Shown in pieces: positions 17,587-26,190 of a stretch of 64,000 nt of DNA. The stretch's first letter is position 1, and each line of letters begins with the position of its first letter. Under the pieces are notes generated by a model that had not been told where the DNA came from, did no database searches, and was given only the letters and a program-made list of their open reading frames with translations. A program made the position numbers and the translations under genes. Source of the stretch: JAENVU01 sp963801105 (lineage in GTDB: Bacteria > Actinomycetota > Acidimicrobiia > IMCC26256 > JAENVU01); assembly GCA_963801105.1 (NCBI GenBank), contig CAWDDH010000003.1:2232001-2296000 (forward strand), in the 5' to 3' direction.

Positions 17587-18554
17587 AGACGCGTCGGCTC
17601 GGACCGCTCGGCCCGGTGAGCTGTCTCACCCTGGGCGGCGGCGGGCTCGGCCAGGTCTGGGGCGCGACCACCCGGGAGGAGGCCGTCGCCACCACACGCG
17701 CGGCGGTCGACGCCGGGATCACGTTGCTCGACGTGGCCCCCGGATACGGCCGTGGCGAGGCCGAGCAGGTGGTGGGCGAGGCGTTCGGGGGCCGGCTCCC
17801 CGCGGGCGTGGCGGTCGGGACCAAGGTGATGGTCGGCGACCCGGTCACCGGCTCGATCCGCGATCGGATCGAGCGCTCGCTGGAGCGATCCCTGGCGTCG
17901 ATGCGACTCGCGCGCGTCGACGTGCTGTACCTGCACTCCAACGTCGTCCCCGACGGCTATCTCCAGCCCCGCTTCCCCGAGTCCGCGGTGAAGCTCGCGA
18001 CGCCGTGGACACGCTTCGTGGAGGAGGTACGCCCGGCGTTCACCGCGCTCGTCGCCGACGGACGGGTCGGGGCCTGGGGGATCACCGGCATCGGCCTGCC
18101 CCGGACCGTGCTGGCCGCGATCGCGGCGGACCCGGCCCCCGCCGTCGTCCAGTGCGTGACCAATCTCCTCGACTCCGCGGGCGCGATCTACGTGCACGAC
18201 GAGCCCTTCGCGCCCCGTGAGATCGTCGCCGCCGCGGCCGAGCGGGGGTGTGGCGTCCTCGGGATCCGGGCGGTGCAGGCGGGTGCGCTCACCGACGCGC
18301 TGGACCGGGACCTGCCGGCCGAGGATCCGGACCGGCGCGACTACGACCGCGCGGCGCCCTTCCGGGTCTTCGCCGCCGAGGCGGGGGAGCGGCCCGCCGT
18401 GCTGGCGCACCGCTACGCGCTCACGATGGCAGGCGTCGACTCGGTCGTGCTCGGCGTGAAGAACCGGACCGAGCTGGCCGAGTGCGTCGCCGCCGCGGAG
18501 GCCGGACCGCTCGACCCGGCGGTCGTCGCCCGCATCGACGCCGTCGTCGCCTGA
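17583..18554 (+). CDS. aldo/keto reductase
   Basis: The 323-residue TIM-barrel NADPH-dependent reductase shows the catalytic tetrad: Asp and Tyr in LLDVAPGYGRGEAE, Lys in GTKVMV and His in VLYLHSN. The C-terminal part (VVLGVKNRTEL) is the NADP-binding region. The closest relatives by pattern are the D-threo-aldose/L-fucose dehydrogenase-like AKRs. The GTG start overlaps the SDR stop (GTGA). Confidence 0.9.
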   Translation: MKTRRLGPLGPVSCLTLGGGGLGQVWGATTREEAVATTRAAVDAGITLLDVAPGYGRGEAEQVVGEAFGGRLPAGVAVGTKVMVGDPVTGSIRDRIERSLERSLASMRLARVDVLYLHSNVVPDGYLQPRFPESAVKLATPWTRFVEEVRPAFTALVADGRVGAWGITGIGLPRTVLAAIAADPAPAVVQCVTNLLDSAGAIYVHDEPFAPREIVAAAAERGCGVLGIRAVQAGALTDALDRDLPAEDPDRRDYDRAAPFRVFAAEAGERPAVLAHRYALTMAGVDSVVLGVKNRTELAECVAAAEAGPLDPAVVARIDAVVA

Positions 18555-18562
18555 GCCGGGCG

Positions 18563-18590
18563 CCCGAGCCGGAGCGCAGCGGAGTCGAGC
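18563..18590 (+). repeat. 28-nt dispersed repeat, copy 1
   Basis: This 28-nt element contains GAGCCGGAGCGCAGCGGAG. It recurs with one mismatch, inverted, at 44148-44175. It lies 9 bp after the reductase stop, like an extragenic REP-type repeat. Confidence 0.6.
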
Positions 18591-18609
18591 GGAGCGATAC
18601 GGGGGTCGC

Positions 18610-18615
18610 TACGGT
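18610..18615 (+). promoter_or_regulatory. TACGGT -10-like box, leaderless-type promoter
   Basis: TACGGT ends 6 nt before the ATG at 18622. Confidence 0.5.
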
Positions 18616-18621
18616 GCGCTG

Positions 18622-19512
18622 ATGCTGACCGACCAACGCATCGTCGTCACGGGACCGACCGGCCAGGTCGCCCTCCCCGTCACCCTCGCGCTCGCCGAGC
18701 ACAACGAGGTCATCGGTCTCGCCCGCTTTCGTGACCCCGACGCGCGGGCACGGCTCGAGGCCGCGGGAGTCACCTGTGTCGAGACGAACCTCGCCGCGGG
18801 CGACTTCTCCGGCGTCCCGACCGAGGTCGACTACCTGCTCAACCTGGCCGTCGTGAAGAGCAACCGGTGGGAGATCGACCTCGCGGCCAACGCGGAGTCC
18901 GTCGGGCTCCTCATGGCGCACTGTCGCGGGGCCAAGGCCGTGCTCCACTGCTCGTCGACCGGCGTGTACCAACCGGCCGGTCTGCACTCCCTCGTCGAGA
19001 CCGACGCGCTGGGGGACAATCACCGGGTGATCATGGAGACGTACTCCATCGCCAAGATCGCGGCCGAGGTCGTGGTGCGGACCGAGGCGCGCCAGCTCGG
19101 GCTGCCCACGACCATTGCCCGCCTGAACGTGCCCTACGGCGACAACGGCGGCTGGCCCGCGTTCCACCTCGCGATGATCGAGGCCGGCCAACCCGTGCCC
19201 GTCCACCCCGACCGTCCGAACCGGTTCAACCCGATCCACGAGGACGACATCATCCGCATGATCCCGGGACTGCTCGACGCCGCGAGCGTGCCCGCGACGA
19301 TCGTGAACTGGGGTGGCGTCGAGACCGCCGACCTGGAGGAGTGGTGTACCTACCTCGGCGGGCTCGTCGGCGCCGAGGCGATGTTCCTGGAGACCGACGC
19401 CACCATCGGCGGCGTCACCGTCGACACCACCAAGATGGTCGAGCTCGTCGGGCCCACCGAGGTGGGCTGGCGCGACGGCCTGGCCCGCATGGTCGCCGCC
19501 CGCTCCGCCTGA
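18622..19512 (+). CDS. NAD-dependent epimerase/dehydratase family protein
   Basis: The 296-residue extended-SDR protein begins VVTGPTGQVALPVTLAL (Rossmann loop) and has Ser in LHCSSTGVYQ and the YSIAK catalytic Tyr/Lys, then ARLNVPYGDNGGWP. Members oxidise, epimerise or dehydrate sugar nucleotides or other hydroxy compounds. No sugar-synthesis genes are near, so the substrate is open. It is a single gene that converges with the LLM oxidoreductase gene. Confidence 0.85.
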   Translation: MLTDQRIVVTGPTGQVALPVTLALAEHNEVIGLARFRDPDARARLEAAGVTCVETNLAAGDFSGVPTEVDYLLNLAVVKSNRWEIDLAANAESVGLLMAHCRGAKAVLHCSSTGVYQPAGLHSLVETDALGDNHRVIMETYSIAKIAAEVVVRTEARQLGLPTTIARLNVPYGDNGGWPAFHLAMIEAGQPVPVHPDRPNRFNPIHEDDIIRMIPGLLDAASVPATIVNWGGVETADLEEWCTYLGGLVGAEAMFLETDATIGGVTVDTTKMVELVGPTEVGWRDGLARMVAARSA

Positions 19513-19524
19513 GCGGGGCGTCGT

Positions 19525-20640
19525 TCAGGGCACGCGCATCCAGCCCGGGTTGGCCGGGAGGTCGGTGAAGCCGGTCGGCCGGGTGGCGCGGTACTCGTCG
19601 ACGACGGGTGCGAGCTCGGCGGGGGTGGCGCCGTGGAGGATCACGCTGTCGGCCCCGGCGGCGAACTGGTCACGGACGCGGGCCGCGCAGGTCGCCGGGG
19701 AGCCGACGGCCGCGGCAGCCATCCACTCGTCCGGGAGCAGGCCCGCGAGGTGTCCGAGCTGGTCCGGCGTCGCGAGCTGGTCGATCGCCCCGGGGATGGA
19801 GGCGACGACGTCGTCGGCACGAAAGCGAGTGAGCACCTCGGGATCCCAGCCGTTCACCCGCACGAGCAGGTCGCCGTAGCCCTGGAGGTAGGTGCCGAGC
19901 CGGCCCACGGTCTTACGGAGCTGCGCGTCGGCCGGGAGGTGATCGCCGACGGTGGCGAGCACGCTCCACACCCGGACCGACTCGGGGTCCCGTCCCGCCC
20001 GCTCGGCGCCGCGACGGACGGCGGCCACGCTGCGGGCGACGGTCTCGTCGGAGAAGTAGGTGTGGAGCACGACCGCGTCCATGTACGTCCCGGCGCGCTC
20101 GAGCGTCTGCTCGGCGAGCGCGCAGAGCAGCACCGGGATGTCCTCGGCGAAGCGCGCGTCCTGGTGCAGCACGCCGTAGGACCCGGCCGCGCCGTCGTGG
20201 CCCATCACGACCTCGCCGTGCCACAGCCGGCGGTACAGGCCGACCGCGTCCTCGATCTGCGCGTTCGTGATGCGCGGCAGGTTGATGACGTCGAAGACGA
20301 AGTCGAACCCCCGCCCGAGACCGAGCGCGAATCGCCCGCCGGTGAGCCGGTGCATCGTCGTGGCCATCGTCGCGGTCGCGAGCGGATGGCGCGTGTTGTG
20401 GTTGGTCGCGGCCGTCGCGATTCCGAGGCGGCCGGTGACGGCACCGACCGCACCGCAGAGCACCCCCGCATCCTTGACGTTGAACCGCTCGGAGACGAAC
20501 GCGGCTCCGAGGCCCAGCTCCTCCCCGGCGCGCGCCTCGGCGACGGCGTCGGCCGGAGTGTCGGTGTGACCCGGCAGCACGTAGAAGCCGAGCTCGGGCA
20601 ACATCGGCTCCGACCCGACCGGTGGCATCGCGGCGCTCAC
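19525..20640 (-). CDS. LLM-class F420-dependent oxidoreductase (TIGR03857-like)
   Basis: The 371-residue luciferase-like barrel contains AEELGLGAAFVSERFNVKDAG split over its start, then ATAATNHNTRHPLATAT, GRFALGLGRG and KTVGRLGTYLQGYGDLLVR. These match the F420-using family modelled as TIGR03857 (recalled, not searched). It probably moves hydride between F420 and an organic substrate. The GTG at 20640 overlaps the corrected stop of the Nudix gene (GTGA). As sequenced it is also open upstream in frame and looks fused to Nudix; I think that fusion is false. Confidence 0.85.
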   Translation of the reverse strand: MSAAMPPVGSEPMLPELGFYVLPGHTDTPADAVAEARAGEELGLGAAFVSERFNVKDAGVLCGAVGAVTGRLGIATAATNHNTRHPLATATMATTMHRLTGGRFALGLGRGFDFVFDVINLPRITNAQIEDAVGLYRRLWHGEVVMGHDGAAGSYGVLHQDARFAEDIPVLLCALAEQTLERAGTYMDAVVLHTYFSDETVARSVAAVRRGAERAGRDPESVRVWSVLATVGDHLPADAQLRKTVGRLGTYLQGYGDLLVRVNGWDPEVLTRFRADDVVASIPGAIDQLATPDQLGHLAGLLPDEWMAAAAVGSPATCAARVRDQFAAGADSVILHGATPAELAPVVDEYRATRPTGFTDLPANPGWMRVP

Positions 20641-21363
20641 GGGTCGAACGGGTCGCGCTCGTAGCGCCATCCGGTCTCGGCCATGAGGAGGCGGTGGCGA
20701 CGGTCCGACCGCGGCGGCGTCCCCCGACTCGTAGCCGGCGTCGCCGGCCCAGAGCGTCACCAGCCCGGCGTCGGTCATCGCGATGCGGGTGACGAAGATG
20801 TCGGGATCCCGACCGGCGGCCGCGGCGAGGGTGTCGGCCACCGAGTCGGTGCGGGCGAGGGTGTGCAGCGTCACGAACGTGGGGGGCGCGAGCTCGATCT
20901 GACCCGCGTCGCGTTGGGCCAGCGCGCCGGTCGGCGAGACCCACATGTGCTCGTGGATCTCGCCGTCGTCGATCGTCACCACCCCTTCGGGCGCGGGCGC
21001 GACGAAGAACCAGGTCGCGAACCGCTTCGGGGTCTGCGCCGGCGGCGTCCAGTGCGAGAGGGGGACGAGCCGCTCCCGTGCGACGGCGAGATTCGACTCC
21101 TCCATGGCCTCGCGGACCGCGGCGCGCCGCGCTGCCTCGAAGTCGTCGATCGCCTCTGCGTGGTCCTCGGCGTCGACGCGCCCGCCCGGGAACACCCACA
21201 TCCCACCGAACGCGAGCTTCGAGTTGCGGCGCAGCATCAACGTCTCGAGTCCGTCGTCTCCGTCGCGCAGCAGGATCACGGTCGCGGCCGGGATCGCCGG
21301 GTTCTCCCCTTCGGGTGCGCCTGAGCGCAGCCAGGTCTTGAACCGGTCGCCGTCGGTGGGCAC
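20637..21363 (-). pseudogene. Nudix hydrolase, frameshifted near its C-terminus
   Basis: The protein has a Nudix core with FGGMWVFPGGRVD and the box AAVREAMEESNL carrying the metal-binding Glu residues. It would cleave a nucleoside-diphosphate-linked substrate. In the first frame the end becomes a Pro-rich run leading into the LLM gene. In the shifted frame, from about 20703 down to 20637, it reads RRHRLLMAETGWRYERDPFDP then stop, which is the expected conserved tail. One extra base (or two missing) near 20703 explains both. GTG start at 21363, with TAGGGT 7 nt before it. Confidence 0.8.
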
Positions 21364-21370
21364 GGTGCCG

Positions 21371-21376
21371 ACCCTA
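21371..21376 (-). promoter_or_regulatory. TAGGGT -10-like box, leaderless-type promoter
   Basis: TAGGGT on the minus strand lies 7 nt upstream of the Nudix GTG at 21363. Confidence 0.5.
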
Positions 21377-21431
21377 GGTGATCTTCACAGCGTGCTCACA
21401 GGACGCGAACGGACCGCCGCCGGCCGCGGCG

Positions 21432-21437
21432 TAGGGT
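21432..21437 (+). promoter_or_regulatory. TAGGGT -10-like box, leaderless-type promoter
   Basis: TAGGGT ends 6 nt before the ATG at 21444. With the box at 21371 it forms a compact divergent promoter pair within 80 bp. Confidence 0.5.
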
Positions 21438-21443
21438 CGGCCG

Positions 21444-22373
21444 ATGTCCGAAGCCCCGGTGGCGATCCGTGACCTCTCGAAGCACTACGGATCGGTGCTC
21501 GCGGTCGACCACCTCGACTTCGAGGTCGGTGCCGGCGAGGTGTGCGGGCTGCTCGGTCCCAACGGCGCAGGGAAGACCACGGCGCTGCGGATGCTCGTCG
21601 GCCTCGTCCACCCGAGCGGTGGCGAGACGCGACTCTTCGGTCGCCGGGTCAAGCCCGGGAGCCCGGAGCTGCGACGCGTCGGGACGATGATCGAGCACGC
21701 CTCGTTCGTGCCGTACCTCTCCGGCCTGTCGAACCTCCGGCTCTACTGGGAAGCGGGTGGCGACCGCTTCGCGGACGCGGACCTCGCCGGGGCGCTGGCG
21801 GTCGCCGGATTGGGCGATGCGATCGACCGCAAGGTCAAGACCTACTCCCAGGGCATGCGCCAGCGCCTCGGGATCGCCCGCGCGCTCCTCGGGCGGCCCG
21901 AGCTCCTCGTGTTCGACGAACCGACCAACGGCCTCGACCCGCAGGAGATGCGCGCGGTGCGCGAGCTGCTGCGACGGGTCGGCGACGAGGGCCGCACGGT
22001 TCTGCTCTCGAGTCACATCCTCTCCGAGATCGAGCAGATCTGCACCCACGCGGTGGTCATGGACCGCGGTCGCCTGGTCGCCACGGGCACGGTCGCCGAG
22101 CTGATCTCGGCCGGGTCCTCGGCGTACCTGGAGGTCGACGACACGCCCCGCGCCCGGGAGCTCCTGGCGCGTCTTCCCGGTGTCGCCGCGGTCGCGGACG
22201 AGGCCCCCGGGCTCGTGGTCACCCTCGGCGGCGCCGGCCGGCCCGAGCTGGTGGCCGCGCTGGTCGGCGCGGGGATCGGGGTGCAGACGGTCACCTCCCG
22301 CCACACGCTCGAGGAGGCATTCCTCGGCCTCGTGGGCGAGGAGACCGAGCGGCACGTCGGGAAGGGCGCCTGA
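21444..22373 (+). CDS. ABC transporter ATP-binding protein
   Basis: The 309-residue ATPase has Walker A GPNGAGKTTALRM, the signature YSQGMRQRLGIARAL, Walker B LLVFDEPTNGLDP and the switch SSHILSEIEQ. The YSQGM form and length place it among CcmA/NatA-like export ATPases with a C-terminal regulatory region. The next gene, in TGATG overlap, encodes its membrane partner. A drug, lipid or peptide export role is likely but the substrate is unknown. Confidence 0.92.
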   Translation: MSEAPVAIRDLSKHYGSVLAVDHLDFEVGAGEVCGLLGPNGAGKTTALRMLVGLVHPSGGETRLFGRRVKPGSPELRRVGTMIEHASFVPYLSGLSNLRLYWEAGGDRFADADLAGALAVAGLGDAIDRKVKTYSQGMRQRLGIARALLGRPELLVFDEPTNGLDPQEMRAVRELLRRVGDEGRTVLLSSHILSEIEQICTHAVVMDRGRLVATGTVAELISAGSSAYLEVDDTPRARELLARLPGVAAVADEAPGLVVTLGGAGRPELVAALVGAGIGVQTVTSRHTLEEAFLGLVGEETERHVGKGA

Positions 22374-23206
22374 TGCTGCGACTCCTGCGCAGCGAGATGG
22401 CCAAGCAACTTCGCCGACCGCGGACGTGGGTCGCGATCGCGTTCGTGATCGCGGTGCCCATCATCATCACGATCGCGCTCAAGACCAACCCGCCGGACCT
22501 TCGCGGACCGCGCGGCGGAGGTGGCGACGGCGGACCGGAGTTCTTCCGGCTCGCTCCGCTCAGCGGCCTGATCGTCCCCGCGGCGGCGCTGCGGGTGATG
22601 AGCAACTTCTTCCTGGTCGTGATCTTCTGCGCATTCGCGGGTGACGCGATCGCGAGCGAGAGCGGATGGGGGAATCTGCGATTCCTCCTGACCCGCCCCA
22701 TCCCGAGGAGCCGGTTGCTCGTCGCCAAGCTCGTCAGTGCAGCGGTCCTCGCCGCGCTGGTCACGGTCCTGGTCTCGCTCTCGGGTCTGCTCGCCGGTGG
22801 GATCGCCTTCGGGTTCAAGGCCCTCGACGTGCCCCTCGTCGGGGTCCACCAGTCGGTCGGGCAGCTGCTGGGTCACCTCGCGGTGGCGACCGTGCTCGCC
22901 GGATGGGGCATCGCCGCGATCGCGGCGTTCGCCTTCATGCTCTCGACGATGACCGACAACGCCGCCGGCGCGATCTTCGGCGCCGTCGGCTTCTACATCG
23001 TGACGTCGATCCTCGGCGCGATCGATTCGATCGGCCCGATCCGCTACGGCTTCCCGACGTACTACGGCGGCGCGTGGTCGGATCTCTTCCTCCGGGGCCG
23101 GTTCACCGGCGATATGTGGCGGGACCTGTTGGTGCAGATCCCCTACGTCATCGTCTTCGTCGGCATCGCCCTCTGGTGGTTCCGCCGCAAGGACGTCACC
23201 TCCTGA
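22373..23206 (+). CDS. ABC-2 type transporter permease
   Basis: The 277-residue membrane protein has a first helix at about 19-36, a Gly-rich extracytoplasmic stretch (about 44-53), then five more hydrophobic helices. LTRPIPRSRLLVAKLV is the conserved cytoplasmic loop of NatB/ABC-2 permeases. The C-terminus ends in a basic RRKDVTS. It pairs with the preceding ATPase; the ATG overlaps that gene's stop, which keeps the two subunits in balance. Confidence 0.9.
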   Translation: MLRLLRSEMAKQLRRPRTWVAIAFVIAVPIIITIALKTNPPDLRGPRGGGGDGGPEFFRLAPLSGLIVPAAALRVMSNFFLVVIFCAFAGDAIASESGWGNLRFLLTRPIPRSRLLVAKLVSAAVLAALVTVLVSLSGLLAGGIAFGFKALDVPLVGVHQSVGQLLGHLAVATVLAGWGIAAIAAFAFMLSTMTDNAAGAIFGAVGFYIVTSILGAIDSIGPIRYGFPTYYGGAWSDLFLRGRFTGDMWRDLLVQIPYVIVFVGIALWWFRRKDVTS

Positions 23207-23219
23207 GGTGCTGACGTCC

Positions 23220-23411
23220 TCAGCCCCCTGACGGGGTGCGCGACCGCCGCTGCACGATGACGAGGGAGCCGGGACCGGGCGTCGGCACGAGGTCACGCGC
23301 GCGGATCGTCACGGGGTGAGGCGCGCGCAGCCGTGCGATCACGAAGTCACCCGAGTGGTCGCGGCTCGACGACGGGAAGCGGGCGGTCGTGCCGACGGTC
23401 GCGGTGCTCAC
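23220..23411 (-). CDS. small hypothetical protein
   Basis: This possible 63-residue protein starts at a GTG 7 nt after the alcohol dehydrogenase stop. It has a Ser/Thr-rich N-terminus and a strand-like middle (FVIARLRAPHPVTIRARDLV). I recognise no domain. The spacing suggests cotranscription with the dehydrogenase, but the ORF is short and could be chance. Confidence 0.35.
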   Translation of the reverse strand: MSTATVGTTARFPSSSRDHSGDFVIARLRAPHPVTIRARDLVPTPGPGSLVIVQRRSRTPSGG

Positions 23412-23418
23412 GGCCGGA

Positions 23419-24498
23419 TCAGACGTGGGTGATGACCGACCGGATGACCTCGCCGGCCTGCATCGCGCGGAAAGCGTCGTTCACGTCGTCGAGGCCGATC
23501 CGTGCGGTGACCATCGACCCGAGGTCGAGCCGGCCGGTCTCGACGAGATCGACCAGGCGCTGGAAGTCGGCCCGCACCTGAGCCGAGCCGTAGACGCAGC
23601 CGAGTAGCCGCTTCTCGCCGTAGAACAGCTCGAAGCCGGGCAGCGTCACCTGCGAGTCCCATTTCGGCATGCCCACGACGACGGCGGTGCCGCCCCGGCG
23701 CGCCATCGCGTACGCCTGGGTGATCGTCTCGGGCAGCCCGATGACCTCGAACGTGTAGTCGGCGCCGATGCCGCCGGTGAGCTCCATGACCTGCGCCACG
23801 GCGTCGCCCGCGCCGGGGTCGACCAGGTCGGTCGCGCCGAAGGACTCCGCCGTCTTGCGCTTCAGCTCGACCGGGTCGACCGCGAAGATGCGGCTCGCCC
23901 CGGCGATGCGCGCCCCCTGGATCACGGCCTGACCGACACCGCCGCACCCGATCACCGCGACCGTGGAGCCGGGCACGATGCGGGCGGTGTTGAGCGCGGC
24001 GCCGACGCCGGTGGTGACCCCGCAGCCGATCAACGCGAGCTGCGCGTCGGGCAGGTCGGTGTCGATCTTCACGACGTTGGCCTGGTTGCAGGTCATCTGG
24101 TCGGCGAAGGTGCCGAGCCCGGTCATGCTGATGGCGATGCTGCCGTCGGCCCGGGTGGCCTTCGGCGTCACGAAGACCTCGTTGCCCATCGCGCACAGGT
24201 TGCTCTGGCCGTGCAGGCACCAGAAGCAGTTGCCGCACGCGGGGACGAACGACGCGATCACGTGGTCGCCGACCGCGACGCGGGTCACCTCGGCGCCGAC
24301 CCACTCGACGACGCCCGCGCCCTCGTGGCCGAGGATGCACGGCGACGGCGTGGGCAGCGTGCCGTTCGCGGCGGAGACGTCCGAGTGGCAGACGCCGCTG
24401 GCGCCGATCCGCACGACGACGTCGCTCGGTCCCGGATCGAGTGGGGTGACGTCCTCCACGGACAGTTCGAGCGTTCCGGTGAACATGGCGGCGCGCAT
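23419..24498 (-). CDS. zinc-dependent alcohol dehydrogenase
   Basis: The 359-residue MDR enzyme has the catalytic zinc motif GHEGAGVVE with Cys in SGVCHSDVSAANG, the four structural-zinc cysteines in PACGNCFWCLHGQSNLC, and the Rossmann signature VIGCGGVGQAVIQGA. The pattern resembles the actinobacterial class III/NDMA-dependent-type dehydrogenases that oxidise alcohols or aldehydes. ATG at 24498; a second in-frame ATG at 24486 is possible. It lies downstream of a SnoaL-like gene with a 43-bp gap. Confidence 0.9.
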   Translation of the reverse strand: MRAAMFTGTLELSVEDVTPLDPGPSDVVVRIGASGVCHSDVSAANGTLPTPSPCILGHEGAGVVEWVGAEVTRVAVGDHVIASFVPACGNCFWCLHGQSNLCAMGNEVFVTPKATRADGSIAISMTGLGTFADQMTCNQANVVKIDTDLPDAQLALIGCGVTTGVGAALNTARIVPGSTVAVIGCGGVGQAVIQGARIAGASRIFAVDPVELKRKTAESFGATDLVDPGAGDAVAQVMELTGGIGADYTFEVIGLPETITQAYAMARRGGTAVVVGMPKWDSQVTLPGFELFYGEKRLLGCVYGSAQVRADFQRLVDLVETGRLDLGSMVTARIGLDDVNDAFRAMQAGEVIRSVITHV

Positions 24499-24541
24499 GG
24501 CGGATCCCCCTGGGTCGTGCGGTCGGCGTCGGGCGCGGACG

Positions 24542-24994
24542 CTACCGGTTCGCCCGGCGCGCCGTCAGGTACGCCTTGACCATCACGGCGAACTCCTCGA
24601 CGTTGTAGATGTCCTCCTCGTAGGACCACTGGTTGTCGCCGGCGTAGTCGAGCCGGGACCAGTTGATCGCCTGGTACACCTCGCCGTCGCCGAGGTCCTG
24701 CATGCGGTTCCAGACCGCGGCGATCACCCAGCCCCTGTCCTCGTCGACCACCCACCAGTCGGCCGGGAAGTCGGTCATCTCGTTGTTCGGGAACTCGTTC
24801 ATCGTGGTCTGGATCCAGGCGCGGATCGCCTCCCGGCCCTCGAACCGGCCGTAGAGGTGCTCGTGGTAGACGGCGTCCTCGGTGAAGAGGTCCGCCCACT
24901 CGTCCCACTGCTGGCCGTTGTCGGCGCAGCGCTTCGCGGTCTCGCGGTAGTGCGCGTACGCGGTCTCGATCTCGTGCCTGGTGAAGCTCCCCAT
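24542..24994 (-). CDS. SnoaL/NTF2-like family protein
   Basis: This 150-residue protein has the cone-shaped NTF2-like fold: an N-terminal helix pair, WADLFTEDAVYHEHLYGRFEGREAIRAWI, then beta-strands with conserved aromatics. Members include polyketide cyclases, ketosteroid isomerase and limonene epoxide hydrolase. The family alone does not set the reaction. CAGGCT at 25001-25006 (minus), 6 nt before the ATG, fits a leaderless promoter. It is followed on the same strand by the alcohol dehydrogenase. Confidence 0.85.
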   Translation of the reverse strand: MGSFTRHEIETAYAHYRETAKRCADNGQQWDEWADLFTEDAVYHEHLYGRFEGREAIRAWIQTTMNEFPNNEMTDFPADWWVVDEDRGWVIAAVWNRMQDLGDGEVYQAINWSRLDYAGDNQWSYEEDIYNVEEFAVMVKAYLTARRANR

Positions 24995-25039
24995 GACCCC
25001 AGCCTGGCGCGTGGGGACCGCCGCCGTCGACCGGCTCGG

Positions 25040-25045
25040 TACGCT
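25040..25045 (+). promoter_or_regulatory. TACGCT -10-like box, leaderless-type promoter
   Basis: TACGCT ends 7 nt before the ATG at 25053. It is divergent from the SnoaL-like gene's promoter, 34 bp away. Confidence 0.5.
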
Positions 25046-25052
25046 CGGCCGG

Positions 25053-26036
25053 ATGCGCGCATGGAGGGTCCACGAGCTGGGGGAGCCGGAGGCCGTGCTG
25101 GCCCTCGACGAGATCGAGGCGCCGGTGGCGGGGCCGGGCGAGGTGGTGGTCGAGGTGGCCGCGGCGTCGCTCAACTTCCCCGACGTCCTGATGTGCCGGG
25201 GCGAGTACCAGGTCAAGCCGCCGTTGCCGTTCACCCCGGGCGCCGAGGTCGCGGGGACCGTCGTCGAGCTCGGGGAGGGTGCCGATCCCACGTTGCTCGG
25301 TCGCCGGGTCATCGCCATCCCCACGTTCGGACACGGCGGGTTCACCGAGCGGACGCTCGCGCCCACGGCGATGGTGTTCCCCATCCCCGACTCGCTCGGT
25401 GACGCCGCCGCCTCCGCGTTGCACGTCACCTACCAGACCGGTCACGTGGCGCTGCACCGCCGGGCGCGGCTCGCCGAGGGCGAGACGCTCCTCGTCCACG
25501 CCGGGGCCGGCGGCGTCGGCTCTGCGGCGATCCAGCTCGGGCTGGCCGCGGGCGCGCGGGTCGTGGCGACCGCAGGGGGGCCGGAGAAGGTGCAGGTGTG
25601 CCGGGACCTCGGGGCCGAGCTCGTCGTCGACTACCGCGCCGGCGACTTCGTCGACGCGGTGAAGGAGTTCACCGACGGTCGCGGTGCCGACGTGATCTAC
25701 GACCCGGTCGGCGGCGACACGTTCGACCGCTCCACCAAGTGCATCGCGTTCGAGGGCCGCATCCTCGTGATCGGATTCACGGGAGGGCGCTTCGCCGAGG
25801 CGCGGACCAACCACGTCCTCATCAAGAACTACGCGGTGGTCGGGGTGCACTGGGGGCTCTACAACATGCTGCGGCCCGAGTTCGTGCACGAGACCCACGC
25901 CGAGCTGATGCGTCTCCACGCCGAGGGTGCGATCGCGCCGCTCGTCTCGCGCGAGCTCCCGATGGCCGAGGTGCCGCCCGCCCTGGCGAGCCTCGCGACG
26001 CGCGGGACCTGGGGCAAGCTCGTCGCGAGATGGTGA
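25053..26036 (+). CDS. NADPH:quinone oxidoreductase family protein
   Basis: The 327-residue zinc-free MDR protein has AAASLNFPDVLMCRGEYQVKPPLPFTPGAEVAGTV split across its catalytic domain, and VHAGAGGVGSAAIQLG for NADPH binding. It lacks the structural-zinc cysteines of alcohol dehydrogenases. Relatives reduce quinones or enones by two electrons. It is monocistronic; GC-rich inverted repeats follow the stop. Confidence 0.9.
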   Translation: MRAWRVHELGEPEAVLALDEIEAPVAGPGEVVVEVAAASLNFPDVLMCRGEYQVKPPLPFTPGAEVAGTVVELGEGADPTLLGRRVIAIPTFGHGGFTERTLAPTAMVFPIPDSLGDAAASALHVTYQTGHVALHRRARLAEGETLLVHAGAGGVGSAAIQLGLAAGARVVATAGGPEKVQVCRDLGAELVVDYRAGDFVDAVKEFTDGRGADVIYDPVGGDTFDRSTKCIAFEGRILVIGFTGGRFAEARTNHVLIKNYAVVGVHWGLYNMLRPEFVHETHAELMRLHAEGAIAPLVSRELPMAEVPPALASLATRGTWGKLVARW

Positions 26037-26045
26037 CCCGCGGCC

Positions 26046-26064
26046 ACCGGCCGACCGGGCCGGT
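26046..26064 (+). terminator. possible hairpin terminator after the quinone reductase
   Basis: ACCGGCC and GGCCGGT form a perfect 7-bp stem with a 5-nt loop, 10 nt after the stop. The surrounding DNA is so GC-rich that such a stem may be chance. Confidence 0.35.
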
Positions 26065-26190
26065 CCCGGAGCAGGTGCGCCCGCCCGGACCCGGGCCGGC
26101 GCTCCGGGGTCGGCGGTCCTGGGGCCGGTGCCCGGCCTCGGGTGAATCGTTCGCCGCGGCCGGGGCCGATCGGGCACACTCGCGAGCCCC

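Noticed and set aside
19525..21363. A single 612-residue Nudix-LLM fusion protein
   Set aside because: The shifted frame gives the proper Nudix C-terminus and a GTGA overlap with the LLM start, so two genes with one frame error is the better reading.
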